64,000 bases of DNA from Streptomyces lincolnensis. Lineage in GTDB: Bacteria; Actinomycetota; Actinomycetes; Streptomycetales; Streptomycetaceae. The stretch is from assembly GCF_001685355.1 (NCBI RefSeq), contig NZ_CP016438.1, positions 6,200,001 through 6,264,000 on the forward strand, in the 5' to 3' direction. Positions 1 to 8,714 of the stretch are shown here, one piece after another. The position numbers and the translations under genes are program-made. Numbering within the stretch: the stretch's first letter is position 1; every line of letters starts with the position of its first letter. The notes beneath the pieces were generated by a model. It worked only from the letters and a program-made list of their open reading frames with translations, was not told the DNA's origin and searched no databases.

Positions 1-712
1 CGCCCTCAGCCAGGGCCGCGTCGACGCGATCCTGGAGGACTGGGGCCATCCCGAGCAGGAACAGCGCTACGTCAAGGACAAGAAGACGATCACGCCCGGC
101 GGCGACCTCGGCGTCACCGGGCACATCGGCTGGTTCGTCCCGACGTACTTCGCGAAGAAGCACCCGGACGTCACCGACTGGAAGAACCTCAACAAGTACG
201 CCTCGCAGTTCCGCACCGCGGAGAGCGGCGGCCAGGGGCAGTTGATGGACGGCTCCCCGTCGTACGTCACCAACGACAAGGCCCTCGTGCAGAACCTCGG
301 CCTGGACTACAAGGTCGTCTTCGCGGGCTCCGAGGCGGCGCAGATCACCCAGATCGAGCAGTTCGCCAAGGAGAACAAGCCCTTCCTGACCTACTGGTAC
401 AAGCCGCAGTGGCTCTTCGAGAAGGTGCCGATGACGGAGGTGAAGCTGCCCGCGTACAAGGAGGGCTGCGACGCCGACCTGGAGAAGATCAAGTGCGCCT
501 ACCCGCACACGCCGCTCCAGAAGTACCTCAACACCGACTTCGCCGAGAACGGCGGCAAGGCGGCCGCCTTCCTGAAGAACTTCAAGTGGAGCGAGGCCGA
601 CCAGAACGAGGTCGCCCTCGATATCGCCGACAGGAAGATGTCCCCGCAGGACGCGGCGAAGAAGTGGATCGAGGGGCATGAGCCGACGTGGCGGGAGTGG
701 TTGCCGAAGTAG
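1..712 (+). CDS. Glycine betaine/proline-type ABC transporter substrate-binding protein (5' truncated by window)
   Basis: The reading frame is already open at base 2 and ends with TAG at 710-712, so only the C-terminal ~236 residues are present. The sequence has the features of the OpuAC-like family (type II periplasmic binding fold): GGQGQLMDGSPSYV, FAGSEAAQITQ and a Trp/Tyr-rich stretch TYWYKPQWLFEKV. Proteins of this family capture quaternary amines such as glycine betaine, choline or carnitine outside the membrane and pass them to an ABC permease. The usual permease and ATPase genes would lie upstream, outside the window. The exact substrate cannot be decided from this fragment. The next gene is convergent, 25 bases away. 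Confidence 0.85.
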   Translation, partial: ALSQGRVDAILEDWGHPEQEQRYVKDKKTITPGGDLGVTGHIGWFVPTYFAKKHPDVTDWKNLNKYASQFRTAESGGQGQLMDGSPSYVTNDKALVQNLGLDYKVVFAGSEAAQITQIEQFAKENKPFLTYWYKPQWLFEKVPMTEVKLPAYKEGCDADLEKIKCAYPHTPLQKYLNTDFAENGGKAAAFLKNFKWSEADQNEVALDIADRKMSPQDAAKKWIEGHEPTWREWLPK

Positions 713-737
713 GTTGGCCGCGGGGTGGTCGCCGGGC

Positions 738-1466
738 TCAGGTCAGGCGGTCGGCGACCTCCCTGAGCGCGGCGGCCGCCCGCCGCTGGAGTCCCGGCCC
801 GAACGTGACGCGGGTGGCCCCGAGTTCACCGAGTTCGGTGGGCGAGGGGCCGCCGTCGAGCTCCGCGAACACGTTGAGCGGCCCCTGGATCCCGGACCGC
901 AGCAGGGGCAGTACGGTCGTCGGGGCGCCGATCGGATACACGCAGTCGGCGCCCGCGGCGACGTACAACGCGGCCCGCTCGATGGCCCGTGCGGGATCGG
1001 ACACGCCCCGCACGAAGGTGTCCACGCGCGCGTTGACGAAGAGCAGGTCGCCGGCCGCGTACCGCACCTCGGCGAGCCGGTCCGCGTGCTCGCGCGGGTC
1101 CTGGAGGACGCCCCCGACGGAGTCCTCCAGGTTGCAGCCGACGGCGCCCGCCTCCAGCAGCCGCTCGACCAGCTCCTTCGGCGCGAGTCCGTAACCGCCC
1201 TCCACGTCCGCCGACACCGGCACGTCCACGGCCCGGACGATCCGCGCCACCGCGGCGAACATCTCGTCGGCCGGGGTCTTCCCGTCCTCGTACCCGAGCG
1301 AGGCGGCGACCCCCGCGCTGGGTGTGGCGAGCGCGGGGAACCCGGCCTCCTCCAGGACCCGCGCACTGGCCGCGTCCCAGGGGCCGGGCAGGACAAGGGG
1401 CTTCTCCGGAGTGCGGCCGCGGTGCAGGGCACGGAAGATCTCGACCTTGGTCACAGTGGGTGTCAC
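738..1466 (-). CDS. Isocitrate lyase/PEP mutase family protein
   Basis: A 242-residue protein of the PEP mutase/isocitrate lyase superfamily (TIM-barrel fold, Mg2+-dependent C-C or P-C bond chemistry on 2-oxoacid-like substrates). Family marks are the N-terminal LPGPWDAASARVLEEAG, SADVEGGYG (metal and substrate region), GCNLEDS and NARVDTF. It is shorter than true isocitrate lyase and lacks its KKCGH signature, so it belongs to the small carboxyphosphonoenolpyruvate/oxaloacetase-like group whose substrates are mostly unknown. It is the last gene of a three-gene minus-strand operon; its start overlaps the stop of the upstream AhpD-like gene by four bases, indicating translational coupling. Confidence 0.85.
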   Translation of the reverse strand: MTPTVTKVEIFRALHRGRTPEKPLVLPGPWDAASARVLEEAGFPALATPSAGVAASLGYEDGKTPADEMFAAVARIVRAVDVPVSADVEGGYGLAPKELVERLLEAGAVGCNLEDSVGGVLQDPREHADRLAEVRYAAGDLLFVNARVDTFVRGVSDPARAIERAALYVAAGADCVYPIGAPTTVLPLLRSGIQGPLNVFAELDGGPSPTELGELGATRVTFGPGLQRRAAAALREVADRLT

Positions 1467-1909
1467 AGTGGATGGCCTCCCGGCGGGATCCGGCGCGAGA
1501 CCATCACCCGGTTCCAGTTGTTGATGGCGGCGATCAGCCCGACGAGATGGGCCAGTTGCCCGGCGTCGAAGTACTGGGCGGCCCGCTCGTACACCGCGTC
1601 CGGCACGAACCGGTCCGTCAGGACCGTCACCGCCTCCGTCAGCGCGAGGGCCGCCCGCTCCCGTTCGTCGTAGACGTCCTCCGCCTCCTCCCAGGCGCTC
1701 AGCAGATCGAGCTGCCTCTCGCTCACCCCGTGCTCGCGCGCGATCGCGAGGTGCATGTCGAGGCAGAACGCGCAGTGGTTCAGCTGCGAGGCCCGGATCA
1801 CCACGAGCTCGGCGAGCGCGGGGTCCCCGAGGCCCTTCTTCGCGGCGGCGCTGAGGGCGGACATCGCCCGCCCGACCGCCGGGTCCAGCAGCCGGGTGCG
1901 GGTCGTCAC
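1463..1909 (-). CDS. Carboxymuconolactone decarboxylase/AhpD-family protein (first copy)
   Basis: A 148-residue all-helical AhpD-fold protein. The hallmark peroxidase-type motif is visible as NHCAFCLDMHLAIAREHG, with the redox CxxC pair and the following His; AELVVIRASQLNHC and the C-terminal AAINNWNRVM are typical of this family. Proteins with this motif reduce hydroperoxides using the Cys pair or act as decarboxylases; the substrate is not known. It overlaps the upstream paralogue by the ATGA arrangement at 1906-1909 and the downstream gene at 1463-1466. The paralogue next to it shares the same motif and C-terminus, suggesting local gene duplication. Confidence 0.88.
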   Translation of the reverse strand: MTTRTRLLDPAVGRAMSALSAAAKKGLGDPALAELVVIRASQLNHCAFCLDMHLAIAREHGVSERQLDLLSAWEEAEDVYDERERAALALTEAVTVLTDRFVPDAVYERAAQYFDAGQLAHLVGLIAAINNWNRVMVSRRIPPGGHPL

Positions 1910-2439
1910 TTGTACTGCCCCGGCTCGTAGTGCCCCGGCGCCATACGGCAGGTCACCCCGAACCGGTTCCAGGCGTTGATCACCGTGATCGCGGCGATGA
2001 CCCGGGCCAGCTCGGCCTCGTCGAAGTGCCGGGCGGCGTTCTCGTAGACCTCGTCGGGCACGAAGCCGTCCGTCAGGACCGTCACGGCCTCCGTCAGCTC
2101 CAGCGCCGCGAGCTCCTTGGCGGTGTAGAAGTGCCGCGACTCGTCCCAGGCGCTGAGCTGCACGATCCGCTCGACGCTCTCCCCGGACGCGAGGGCGTCC
2201 TTGGTGTGCATGTCGATGCAGAAGGCGCAGTGGTTGATCTGGGAAGCGCGGATCTTCACCAGCTCGTACAGCGTGTGGTCGAGTCCCTTCCGGGCGGCGG
2301 TCTCCAGCCGGACCATCGCCTTGTAGACCTCGGGCGCGTGCTTGGCCCAGTCCAGCCGGGCGGGCCGCTCGGCGGTGTACCCCGCTCTGTGTTCCGCGGT
2401 GTGCTCCGCGGTCGTCGTGTCATCGGTGTACGTCGTCAT
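1906..2439 (-). CDS. Carboxymuconolactone decarboxylase/AhpD-family protein (second copy)
   Basis: A 177-residue AhpD-fold protein and the first gene of the minus-strand operon that ends at 738. The motif INHCAFCIDMHTKDA carries the CxxC and His of AhpD-like peroxidases, and VIAAITVINAWNRFGV matches the C-terminal end of its neighbour. It has a 30-residue N-terminal extension rich in Thr, His and Asp that the paralogue lacks. The start (ATG, 2437-2439) lies only 47 bases from the start of the divergent MocR gene, so the two transcription units must share a promoter region. MocR proteins commonly control the adjacent divergent operon. Confidence 0.88.
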   Translation of the reverse strand: MTTYTDDTTTAEHTAEHRAGYTAERPARLDWAKHAPEVYKAMVRLETAARKGLDHTLYELVKIRASQINHCAFCIDMHTKDALASGESVERIVQLSAWDESRHFYTAKELAALELTEAVTVLTDGFVPDEVYENAARHFDEAELARVIAAITVINAWNRFGVTCRMAPGHYEPGQYK

Positions 2440-2486
2440 GTCCTCGACCCTAGGAGTGAGGCAGCCCAGGGGTATGGTCCATTTCC

Positions 2487-3872
2487 ATGGCGAGATCTTG
2501 GGCCACTCTGGGGGTCGACCTGCATGTGGAGCCGACCGGGCCGGGCCTGCGCCGGGGCCTGACGGATGCCCTGCGGGAGGCGGTACGCACCGGCCGGCTG
2601 GCCCCAGGCACCCGGCTGCCGTCCTCCCGGGCGCTCGCCGTCGACCTCGGCATCGCCCGTAACACCGTCGCCGACGCCTACGCCGACCTGGTCGCCGAGG
2701 GCTGGCTCACCGCCCGCCAGGGCTCGGGTACACGCGTCGCGCACCGCACGGTCGTCCCCCCGTCCGGCACACCCCACGCCCGCCGGGAGAGCACCCGCCC
2801 GACCTACGACCTGCGCCCCGGCACCCCCGACCTCGCCGCCTTTCCCCGCGCCGAGTGGCTCAAGGCCACCCGCCGCGCCCTCACCGCCGCCCCCAACGAG
2901 GCTTTCGGCTACGGCGATCCGCGCGGCCGTGTCGAACTGCGCACCGCCCTCGCCGACTACCTCGCCCGCGCCCGCGGAGTCCGCACGGACCCCGACCGGA
3001 TCCTCGTCACCTCCGGCTTCCGACACGGCCTGCGCATCCTCGGCACCGCCCTGCGCGCACACCGGACCCGCTCCGTCGCCGTCGAGTCGTACGGCCTCGT
3101 CTTCCACGAACAGCAGCTGACGGCGGCGGGACTGCGCACCGCACCCCTGCCGTTCGACGACCTCGGCACGAACGTGGCCGGACTGACGGACGAGGGCGCC
3201 GTCCTGCTCACCCCCGCCCACCAGTTCCCGATGGGCCTCCCCCTGCACCGCGACCGGCGGGCCGCCCTCGTGGAATGGGCGCGACGCACCGGCGGACTGG
3301 TCCTGGAGGACGACTACGACGGCGAGTTCCGCTACGACCGCCAGCCCGTCGGCGCGCTCCAGGGCCTGGACCCCGACCACGTCGTCTACCTCGGCACCGC
3401 GAGCAAGTCCCTCGCCCCCGGCCTGCGGCTGGCCTGGATGGTGCTCCCGCCCGCCCTGGTGGAGGCGGCGGCGGACGCCAAGGGAGGCGGCGAGACCTGC
3501 GGGGTGCTGGACCAGCTGACCCTGGCCGAGTTCCTCACCTCCGGCGCCTACGACCGCCACGTCCGCTCCTCCCGGCTCCGCTACCGCCGCCGCAGGGACG
3601 CCCTCGTCGCCGCCCTCGCCACCCATGCCCCCGATGTGCACGTCACGGGGATCGCCGCCGGCCTGCACGCCGTCCTGAGCCTCCCGCCCGGCACCGAACA
3701 GACCGTGGTCCAAGCAGCCGCCTGGCAGGGCCTGGCCCTCCACGGCCTCTCCTACTTCCGCCACCCCTCGGCCACCACAGGCCCGACGGACGCCCTCGTC
3801 GTGGGCTACGGCACACCGCCCGACCACGCGTGGGCGGGGGCGCTGGAGGCACTGTGCCGGGTGCTGCCCTGA
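2487..3872 (+). CDS. MocR-type transcriptional regulator (GntR winged helix fused to aminotransferase domain)
   Basis: A 461-residue PdxR/MocR-family protein. The N-terminal ~70 residues form a GntR winged helix (GTRLPSSRALAVDLGIARN then GWLTARQGSGTRV). The rest is a fold-type I aminotransferase domain with the PLP-lysine motif GTASKSLAPG (Lys307) and LEDDYDGEFRY. Such proteins bind PLP and usually regulate a divergently transcribed neighbour rather than act as enzymes. The neighbour here is the AhpD/PEP-mutase-like operon, 47 bases away. The stop codon is followed directly by a tandem 32-base duplication. Confidence 0.92.
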   Translation: MARSWATLGVDLHVEPTGPGLRRGLTDALREAVRTGRLAPGTRLPSSRALAVDLGIARNTVADAYADLVAEGWLTARQGSGTRVAHRTVVPPSGTPHARRESTRPTYDLRPGTPDLAAFPRAEWLKATRRALTAAPNEAFGYGDPRGRVELRTALADYLARARGVRTDPDRILVTSGFRHGLRILGTALRAHRTRSVAVESYGLVFHEQQLTAAGLRTAPLPFDDLGTNVAGLTDEGAVLLTPAHQFPMGLPLHRDRRAALVEWARRTGGLVLEDDYDGEFRYDRQPVGALQGLDPDHVVYLGTASKSLAPGLRLAWMVLPPALVEAAADAKGGGETCGVLDQLTLAEFLTSGAYDRHVRSSRLRYRRRRDALVAALATHAPDVHVTGIAAGLHAVLSLPPGTEQTVVQAAAWQGLALHGLSYFRHPSATTGPTDALVVGYGTPPDHAWAGALEALCRVLP

Positions 3873-3937
3873 CCGGCGGATACGCCAACGGTCCTCCCGT
3901 GCCACCGGCGGATACGCCAGCGGCTCCTCCCGTGCCA
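3873..3937. repeat. Tandem duplication, 32/33-base unit, directly after the MocR stop codon
   Basis: Two adjacent copies (3873-3904 and 3905-3937) beginning CCGGCGGATACGCCA and ending TCCTCCCGTGCCA differ by one substitution and one inserted C. The first copy starts on the base after TGA. It is one of several short tandem duplications at gene 3' ends in this window. Confidence 0.9.
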
Positions 3938-4290
3938 GCCGCCGCGCGTACGCGGCCTCGTCCCGGGCCGTCCCCGGCTCTTCCCCATCGCATTGGGTCT
4001 TACCCCGCATCGCCCGGACGGCGCCCCACCACCTCGAACGCCGGCTCGGAGGCCGCCCGGGAGCGATCCCCGTCCCGCGGCGCGTGCACCCGCCCGTCGA
4101 AGAGTTCCGCCAAGAGGGCCCCGACCGGATCCCGAGTCCGCCACAAGTTCCGCCCGAACCCTGCCCAGTTGGCGTAGTTCCCCGGCTTTCCCCACGGCCC
4201 CCGCCTCCGGGCTGGATCCTGGAACCGAGCCAACGTACGGACACGGCCACCGGCCGGCTGCGCCGCGGGTCGTGCCTCGGGGGAGGGGTT
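3938..4290. other. Intergenic region without a recognisable gene
   Basis: Apart from the tandem repeat just upstream, I see no convincing gene, RNA or terminator between the MocR gene and the LAL regulator. The plus-strand reading frame of the regulator is open back to 4084, but the Shine-Dalgarno-like GGGGGAGGGG at 4279-4288 places the start at 4291/4294. The minus strand is also open here, but only as a continuation of antisense frames through neighbouring genes. Confidence 0.6.
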
Positions 4291-7050
4291 GTGATGGACG
4301 CTGCCATGCCCGGGGGACGCGGCAACGGAGCGGCGTTCCTGGGACGCACGGACGAACTCGCCGCACTGCGCCGACTGTACGAACAGGCGTCCGCGGGCCG
4401 CCCGCGGCTGGTCGTCGTCGAAGGACCCGCGGGCATCGGCAAAACGGCCCTCGCCAGGCACTTCCTCACCACCGCCCGCGGCCACGTCCTGACCGCGGCC
4501 GGAGCGGAGAACGAGACCGACCTGCCGTACGGCGTCCTGAGCCAGCTCCTGTGCCGCCCCGTGCTCAGCGACCCGCTCACCGCCGGCGCCGAACTCCTCG
4601 ACCCCCTCGGTGAGTTGCAGCGCGACGAACCCGTCGTGGTGCTCGTCGACGACGCGCACTGGGCCGACACCCCCTCCCTGCACGCCCTCACCTTCGCCCT
4701 GCGCCGACTACGCGCCGACCGCGTCCTGGTCCTGCTGGCCCTGCGCGAGATCCACGACCGGCGGCTGCCCGGCGGACTGCGCAGGCTCCTCACCGACGAC
4801 ACCGCCGTACGACTGCGCCTGGCCGGGCTCGCGACCACCGACCTGGTCGGACTCAGCGCCCGCTTCCTCACCGAACCGCTGCCACCCGCCGCCGCCCGGC
4901 GCCTGCACACCCACACCCAGGGCAACCCGCTGCACTGCCGCGCCCTCCTGGAGGAAGTACCGGCCACCGCGCTTTGCTCCCCCGAGGCCACCCTGCCCGC
5001 CCCGCGGTCGTACACCTCCTTCGTCCTGGACCGGCTCGCCCGCTGCGGACCGGCCGCCCGCCGGCTGGTACGGGCCGCGGCCGTCCTCGGCACGCACTGC
5101 ACCCTGGCCCGCGCCGCCCGCCTCGCCGACACCCCCGACCCCCTGCCCGCCCTCGCCGAGGCCCTGACCCACGGGCTGCTCCAGGAGGCCCCGCACGACA
5201 CGGCGACCGGCATCGCCTTCACCCACCCCCTGGTCCGCGCGGCCGTCTACCACGGGCTCGGTCCCGTGCTGCGCACCGCACTGCACGCCCGGGCCGCCCG
5301 GACCGAGGACGACGAGTTCACCCGCCTGCACCACCGCGCCCTCGCCGCCCACGGCCCCGACGACTCACTGTCCGCCGAACTAGCCGACGGCGCCCGGCGA
5401 CGCGGCGCCCTCGGCCGCTGGGTGGAGGCCGCCCCCCTCCTGCGCTACGCGGCCCGACTGGCCTCCCACCCCCGGGAACAGGGCCGACTCGACTGCGAGG
5501 CCGTCGAGGCCTATCTGTTCGACGGCCGGGAGGAAGAGGCCGCCGCCGTCGCCGCGGCACTCCCCGACGCGACCGACGACGCCGTACGGTGCTGCGCCCG
5601 CGGCCATCTCGCCCTGCTCACCGGACGCATCACCCAGGCCAGGGCCCTGCTGGACGAGGCATGGCGGCTGCGCACCCCCGGGGCGGACCCCGCACTCGAC
5701 GCGCGGATCGCGGAACAGCAGGTGATGGTCCACATGCTGGGCGGCCACGCCTCCCAGGTGTGCCAGTGGGCCGAACCGGCCCGCTACGACAGCGGCCGGG
5801 CCCGCTCCGGCGGCACCCTGCGCTTCGTCCACCTCGCCGCCCTCGGGCAACTGGGTGCCTTCGAAGAAGGGTTCCGGCTGGCCGACACACTCCCCGAAGC
5901 CCCGCTCGTCGGACCCGAGGACATCGAACTCCTCATGGGCAAAGGAGCGTTGTACCTGTACACCGACCGCCCGACCCGGGCACGCCCCGAGCTGGAGCGG
6001 GCCGCGGAACTCGCCCGCCGGGGTCCCGTGCCCCTCAGGGTGATCTCCTTGACCATCCTGGCGAAGACCGAATTCCTCTGTGGTGCGTGGGATCTGGCGA
6101 TGCTGCACTGGGAGACGGCCACCTCGGTCGCCGTCGACCTCGGCCAGGGCTGGATGGCCCCCGTGGTGCACGCCGAGGCCGCGCTCCTGTTCGCCGCCCG
6201 GGGCGAGTTCGAGCGGGCCGAACGGCACGTGACCCTCGCACGCGAGCATCGCATGGTCCAGGAGTCCGCGATGATGGAGATCTTCGTGACCTACGGGGCC
6301 GCCCACCTGGCCCTCCTCCGCGGCGCCCCGGAGACCGCGGTCACCCTGCTGCGGACCCTCCTCGCCCACGAGGATCTGGACTTCACCGCCGAGCCCGGCG
6401 TCGTGCCCTGGCGCGACCTGCTGGCCGACGCCCTGGTCGCCACGGGTCGGCTCGACGAGGCCGAGGAGGTGCTGGACGCCCTGGAACAGCGGGCCCTGCG
6501 CCGCTCGCGTGCCTCGACCCTGGCGTCCGTCTGCCGGATCCGCGGCACCCTGTACGCCGCCCGCCGCGACCCGAAGTCCGCCCGGGACGCCTTCGCCGAG
6601 GCCCTCGACCGCGCCGCCCGCGTCGACCTGCCTCTCGAACGGGCCCGCACCGAACTCGACTTCGGCGCCTTCCTGCGCCGCACCGGCCGCCGCGGCCCGG
6701 CCCTGGAACATCTCCGGGCGGCCCGGGCCCGCTTCGCGCGGCTCGGCGCCGTCCCCTTCCTGCGGCACTGCGACCGGGAACTGACCGCCTGCGGCGCGGC
6801 CCCCGACGGCGCCACCACTCCCGCGGCTCTCCCGCGGTCGCGGGAACACCTGACACCCCAGGAGTACGCCGTCGCCCAACTCGCGGTGACCGGGCTGACC
6901 AACCGCCAGATCGCCCGCGAGCTGGTGCTCAGCGCGAAGACCGTCGAGTACCACCTGAGCCACGCCTACGCCAAGCTCGGCATTCGGTCGCGGGTGGAAC
7001 TCGTGTCCCGGGTGGGTGCGCCTACGGAAGGATCTGGAACGTCTGGCTGA
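4291..7050 (+). CDS. Large ATP-binding LuxR-family regulator (LAL)
   Basis: A ~919-residue protein. An N-terminal AAA/STAND-type ATPase has Walker A GPAGIGKT (residues 45-52) and a Walker B-like VVVLVDDAHWAD around residue 115. A long helical-repeat (TPR-like) middle follows, and a C-terminal LuxR helix-turn-helix (LTPQEYAVAQLAVTGLTNRQ, then KTVEYHLSHAYAKLGI). This is the MalT/LAL architecture, common in Streptomyces as pathway activators of antibiotic or sugar genes. The start is GTG 4291 or ATG 4294, both after a strong ribosome-binding site. The last 29 bases overlap the convergent gene at 7022-7438. No obvious target cluster lies beside it, so its regulon is unknown. Confidence 0.9.
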   Translation: MMDAAMPGGRGNGAAFLGRTDELAALRRLYEQASAGRPRLVVVEGPAGIGKTALARHFLTTARGHVLTAAGAENETDLPYGVLSQLLCRPVLSDPLTAGAELLDPLGELQRDEPVVVLVDDAHWADTPSLHALTFALRRLRADRVLVLLALREIHDRRLPGGLRRLLTDDTAVRLRLAGLATTDLVGLSARFLTEPLPPAAARRLHTHTQGNPLHCRALLEEVPATALCSPEATLPAPRSYTSFVLDRLARCGPAARRLVRAAAVLGTHCTLARAARLADTPDPLPALAEALTHGLLQEAPHDTATGIAFTHPLVRAAVYHGLGPVLRTALHARAARTEDDEFTRLHHRALAAHGPDDSLSAELADGARRRGALGRWVEAAPLLRYAARLASHPREQGRLDCEAVEAYLFDGREEEAAAVAAALPDATDDAVRCCARGHLALLTGRITQARALLDEAWRLRTPGADPALDARIAEQQVMVHMLGGHASQVCQWAEPARYDSGRARSGGTLRFVHLAALGQLGAFEEGFRLADTLPEAPLVGPEDIELLMGKGALYLYTDRPTRARPELERAAELARRGPVPLRVISLTILAKTEFLCGAWDLAMLHWETATSVAVDLGQGWMAPVVHAEAALLFAARGEFERAERHVTLAREHRMVQESAMMEIFVTYGAAHLALLRGAPETAVTLLRTLLAHEDLDFTAEPGVVPWRDLLADALVATGRLDEAEEVLDALEQRALRRSRASTLASVCRIRGTLYAARRDPKSARDAFAEALDRAARVDLPLERARTELDFGAFLRRTGRRGPALEHLRAARARFARLGAVPFLRHCDRELTACGAAPDGATTPAALPRSREHLTPQEYAVAQLAVTGLTNRQIARELVLSAKTVEYHLSHAYAKLGIRSRVELVSRVGAPTEGSGTSG

Positions 7051-7438
7051 CGGCGAACGTCGAGCCGGGCTTGGTGTTGCCGTACACCACCGAGCCGTAT
7101 GCCTGGACCAGGTGGCCCCGGTGGTTCTTGAGGTCGGCACTGTTCATCACGAACCCGAAACTGGCCGGGAAGTCCACCCAGTTGGGGTCCCTGAAGCGCC
7201 CCTTCACCTCGCCGGGCTTCGACGCGTTCGGCACCTGCGCCGGAATGGCGGTGCCGTCGCTGAGGTCACGCACCACGAGCGTGACGAGATAGTCCCCGCC
7301 GCCGTCGTGCAGCGTCTCCCCGGCCTCCGCCTCCAGTACGACCTCGCCGTCGGCGTTCGGGTTCAGTGTGAGGTCCGCGACGGTTCCCTTGAGCCCTCGG
7401 CTGAACACCCGCACGATCTGAGCGTCGTTCGGTCCCAT
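7022..7438 (-). CDS. Hypothetical protein, probable beta-rich fold
   Basis: A 138-residue protein with no family I can name. The start ATG 7436-7438 has a good ribosome-binding site (GGGGG five to nine bases upstream). The sequence is rich in alternating hydrophobic/polar stretches (GEVVLEAEAGETLHDGGG, YLVTLVVRDL, ASFGFVMNSADLKNHRG, GSTFAVSQTFQI), suggesting an all-beta sandwich. There is no signal peptide or membrane segment, so it is probably cytoplasmic. Its 3' end overlaps the 3' end of the LAL regulator by 29 bases in convergent orientation. Confidence 0.65.
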   Translation of the reverse strand: MGPNDAQIVRVFSRGLKGTVADLTLNPNADGEVVLEAEAGETLHDGGGDYLVTLVVRDLSDGTAIPAQVPNASKPGEVKGRFRDPNWVDFPASFGFVMNSADLKNHRGHLVQAYGSVVYGNTKPGSTFAVSQTFQILP

Positions 7439-7500
7439 GACTACCCCCTGTTGTGTTCCGGCCGGCCCTCCGGCCGATACGCGGAACAGTAGGAAGCCCG

Positions 7501-8427
7501 TCAGGCCCCGGTCCTCCGGGAAGACCCCGGGGAAATCCCCGGGTCGGCCGGGGCCGGCTCCTGCGGTGCCTCACCGAACCGTGCCAGCGCCAGCGCCCCC
7601 GCCACGCCCACCAGGAACCCCAGCACGGCGAGCCACGCCAACCCCTCCCGCGTACGGTCTCCCAGCCACACCACGCCCACCAGCGCGGGCCCGATGGTCT
7701 CGCCGATCACCAGCCCCGCGGTGGCGGTGGTCACCGACCCCCGCTGGAGTGCCGAGGTCAGCGAGAGGAACGCGGCCCCGCCACCCAGCAGCAGCGCGTA
7801 CACCGCCGGATCGGCGACCAGGTCCGACGGCGCGAGCGAGTCGATCAGCCGCACCGCCACCTCCACCACCCCGAACCCGAACCCGGCCCCCAGCCCGAGC
7901 AGCAACGCCCGCGCCCGCTCCGGCAGCAGTCCGCCGCCCAGCCCGATCAGCAGCACCGCCACGGCGACGGTGAGCATCGCGTACCCCAGCCAGGCCGGTC
8001 CGCTCCGGTCCCCCTCCGTCCCCGACGCCACCCCGAGCATCGCGAGTCCGGCGCACACCACCGCGACCGCGCCCCACTCGCTCCCGCTCAGCCGGACCCG
8101 CAGCAGCCGGGCCGCGACGACCGCCGTCACCGCCAGACTCGACGCCAGCGCCGCGCCCACCGCGTAGATCGGGACCGACCGCAGCGCGGCCACCTGGAAC
8201 AGGAACCCCAGCCCGTCCAGCGCCAGTCCGGCCAGATACCGCCATTGCCGGACCGCCCGCAGGAACAGCGCCGCCTCGCCTCCCCCGCCGGTGCCTGCCG
8301 CCCGCGCCGCCATCGCCTGCAACACCGTCGCCGTACCGAAGCAGACCGCGGCACCGAGCGCACACACCATTCCAAAGAGCACAAAGCGACTGTAGGGGAG
8401 GGGGACAGGAGCGGCCTGGCCGTGCAC
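7501..8427 (-). CDS. Multi-span membrane protein, DMT/EamA-like transporter
   Basis: A protein of up to 308 residues with about nine to ten hydrophobic helices in two halves, as in drug/metabolite transporter (EamA/NIPA-like) proteins. The first helix reads MVCALGAAVCFGTATVLQAM; the second half contains GLVIGETIGPALVGVVWLGD, a typical EamA-repeat end. The C-terminal ~25 residues are Pro/Ser-rich and probably cytoplasmic. The start is uncertain: GTG 8427 gives the longest frame, but ATG 8370, just before the first helix, is also plausible. Substrate unknown. Confidence 0.75.
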   Translation of the reverse strand: MHGQAAPVPLPYSRFVLFGMVCALGAAVCFGTATVLQAMAARAAGTGGGGEAALFLRAVRQWRYLAGLALDGLGFLFQVAALRSVPIYAVGAALASSLAVTAVVAARLLRVRLSGSEWGAVAVVCAGLAMLGVASGTEGDRSGPAWLGYAMLTVAVAVLLIGLGGGLLPERARALLLGLGAGFGFGVVEVAVRLIDSLAPSDLVADPAVYALLLGGGAAFLSLTSALQRGSVTTATAGLVIGETIGPALVGVVWLGDRTREGLAWLAVLGFLVGVAGALALARFGEAPQEPAPADPGISPGSSRRTGA

Positions 8428-8586
8428 ACCCTCTTACCGATCTCTAGGCTGACGCCGACCTCCGCGCCCTCGTCGCGTCACCGCCGCACTCCGGTCGCAG
8501 GCAAGGACCCTGAACCCCTCGCAGACCTCGCCCGGATGGTGGACGTGGCCCCGTGGCGCGTCGGCATGCCCGGTAGGCTGGCCGAC

Positions 8587-8668
8587 AGGCCGTGACTGGC
8601 GCGCTGGGATGGGACGGACCATCGGGGAGCGGCCTGCGAGTGTGAACAAGTGCCGTGCGCCTGGGCCG
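8587..8668 (+). promoter_or_regulatory. ZTP (pfl-motif) riboswitch in the glyA leader
   Basis: The leader carries, in order, the conserved blocks of the pfl/ZTP aptamer: CCGTGACTGGCG (8590-8601), a short hairpin region, ACCATCGGGGAGCG (8618-8631), a variable linker, and GCGCCTGGGCC (8656-8666). The spacing and the GGGGAGC and GCCTGGGC signatures fit the consensus as I know it. ZTP riboswitches sense ZTP/ZMP, which accumulates when 10-formyl-tetrahydrofolate is scarce, and switch on one-carbon genes including glyA. The next gene is a serine hydroxymethyltransferase, exactly the expected target. The ribosome-binding site at 8705-8709 lies ~40 bases further down, so control could act on translation or on early termination. 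Confidence 0.88.
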
Positions 8669-8714
8669 AACCGTGAACCGTGACCGTTTCAAGCCACGCA
8701 GCCCGGAGGCCGCC

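Noticed and set aside
2436..5222. A very long minus-strand open frame (928 codons) opposite the MocR and LAL genes
   Set aside because: It overlaps two well-supported genes, consists of low-complexity Arg/Gly/Ala-rich translation typical of antisense frames in GC-rich DNA, and has no recognisable domain.
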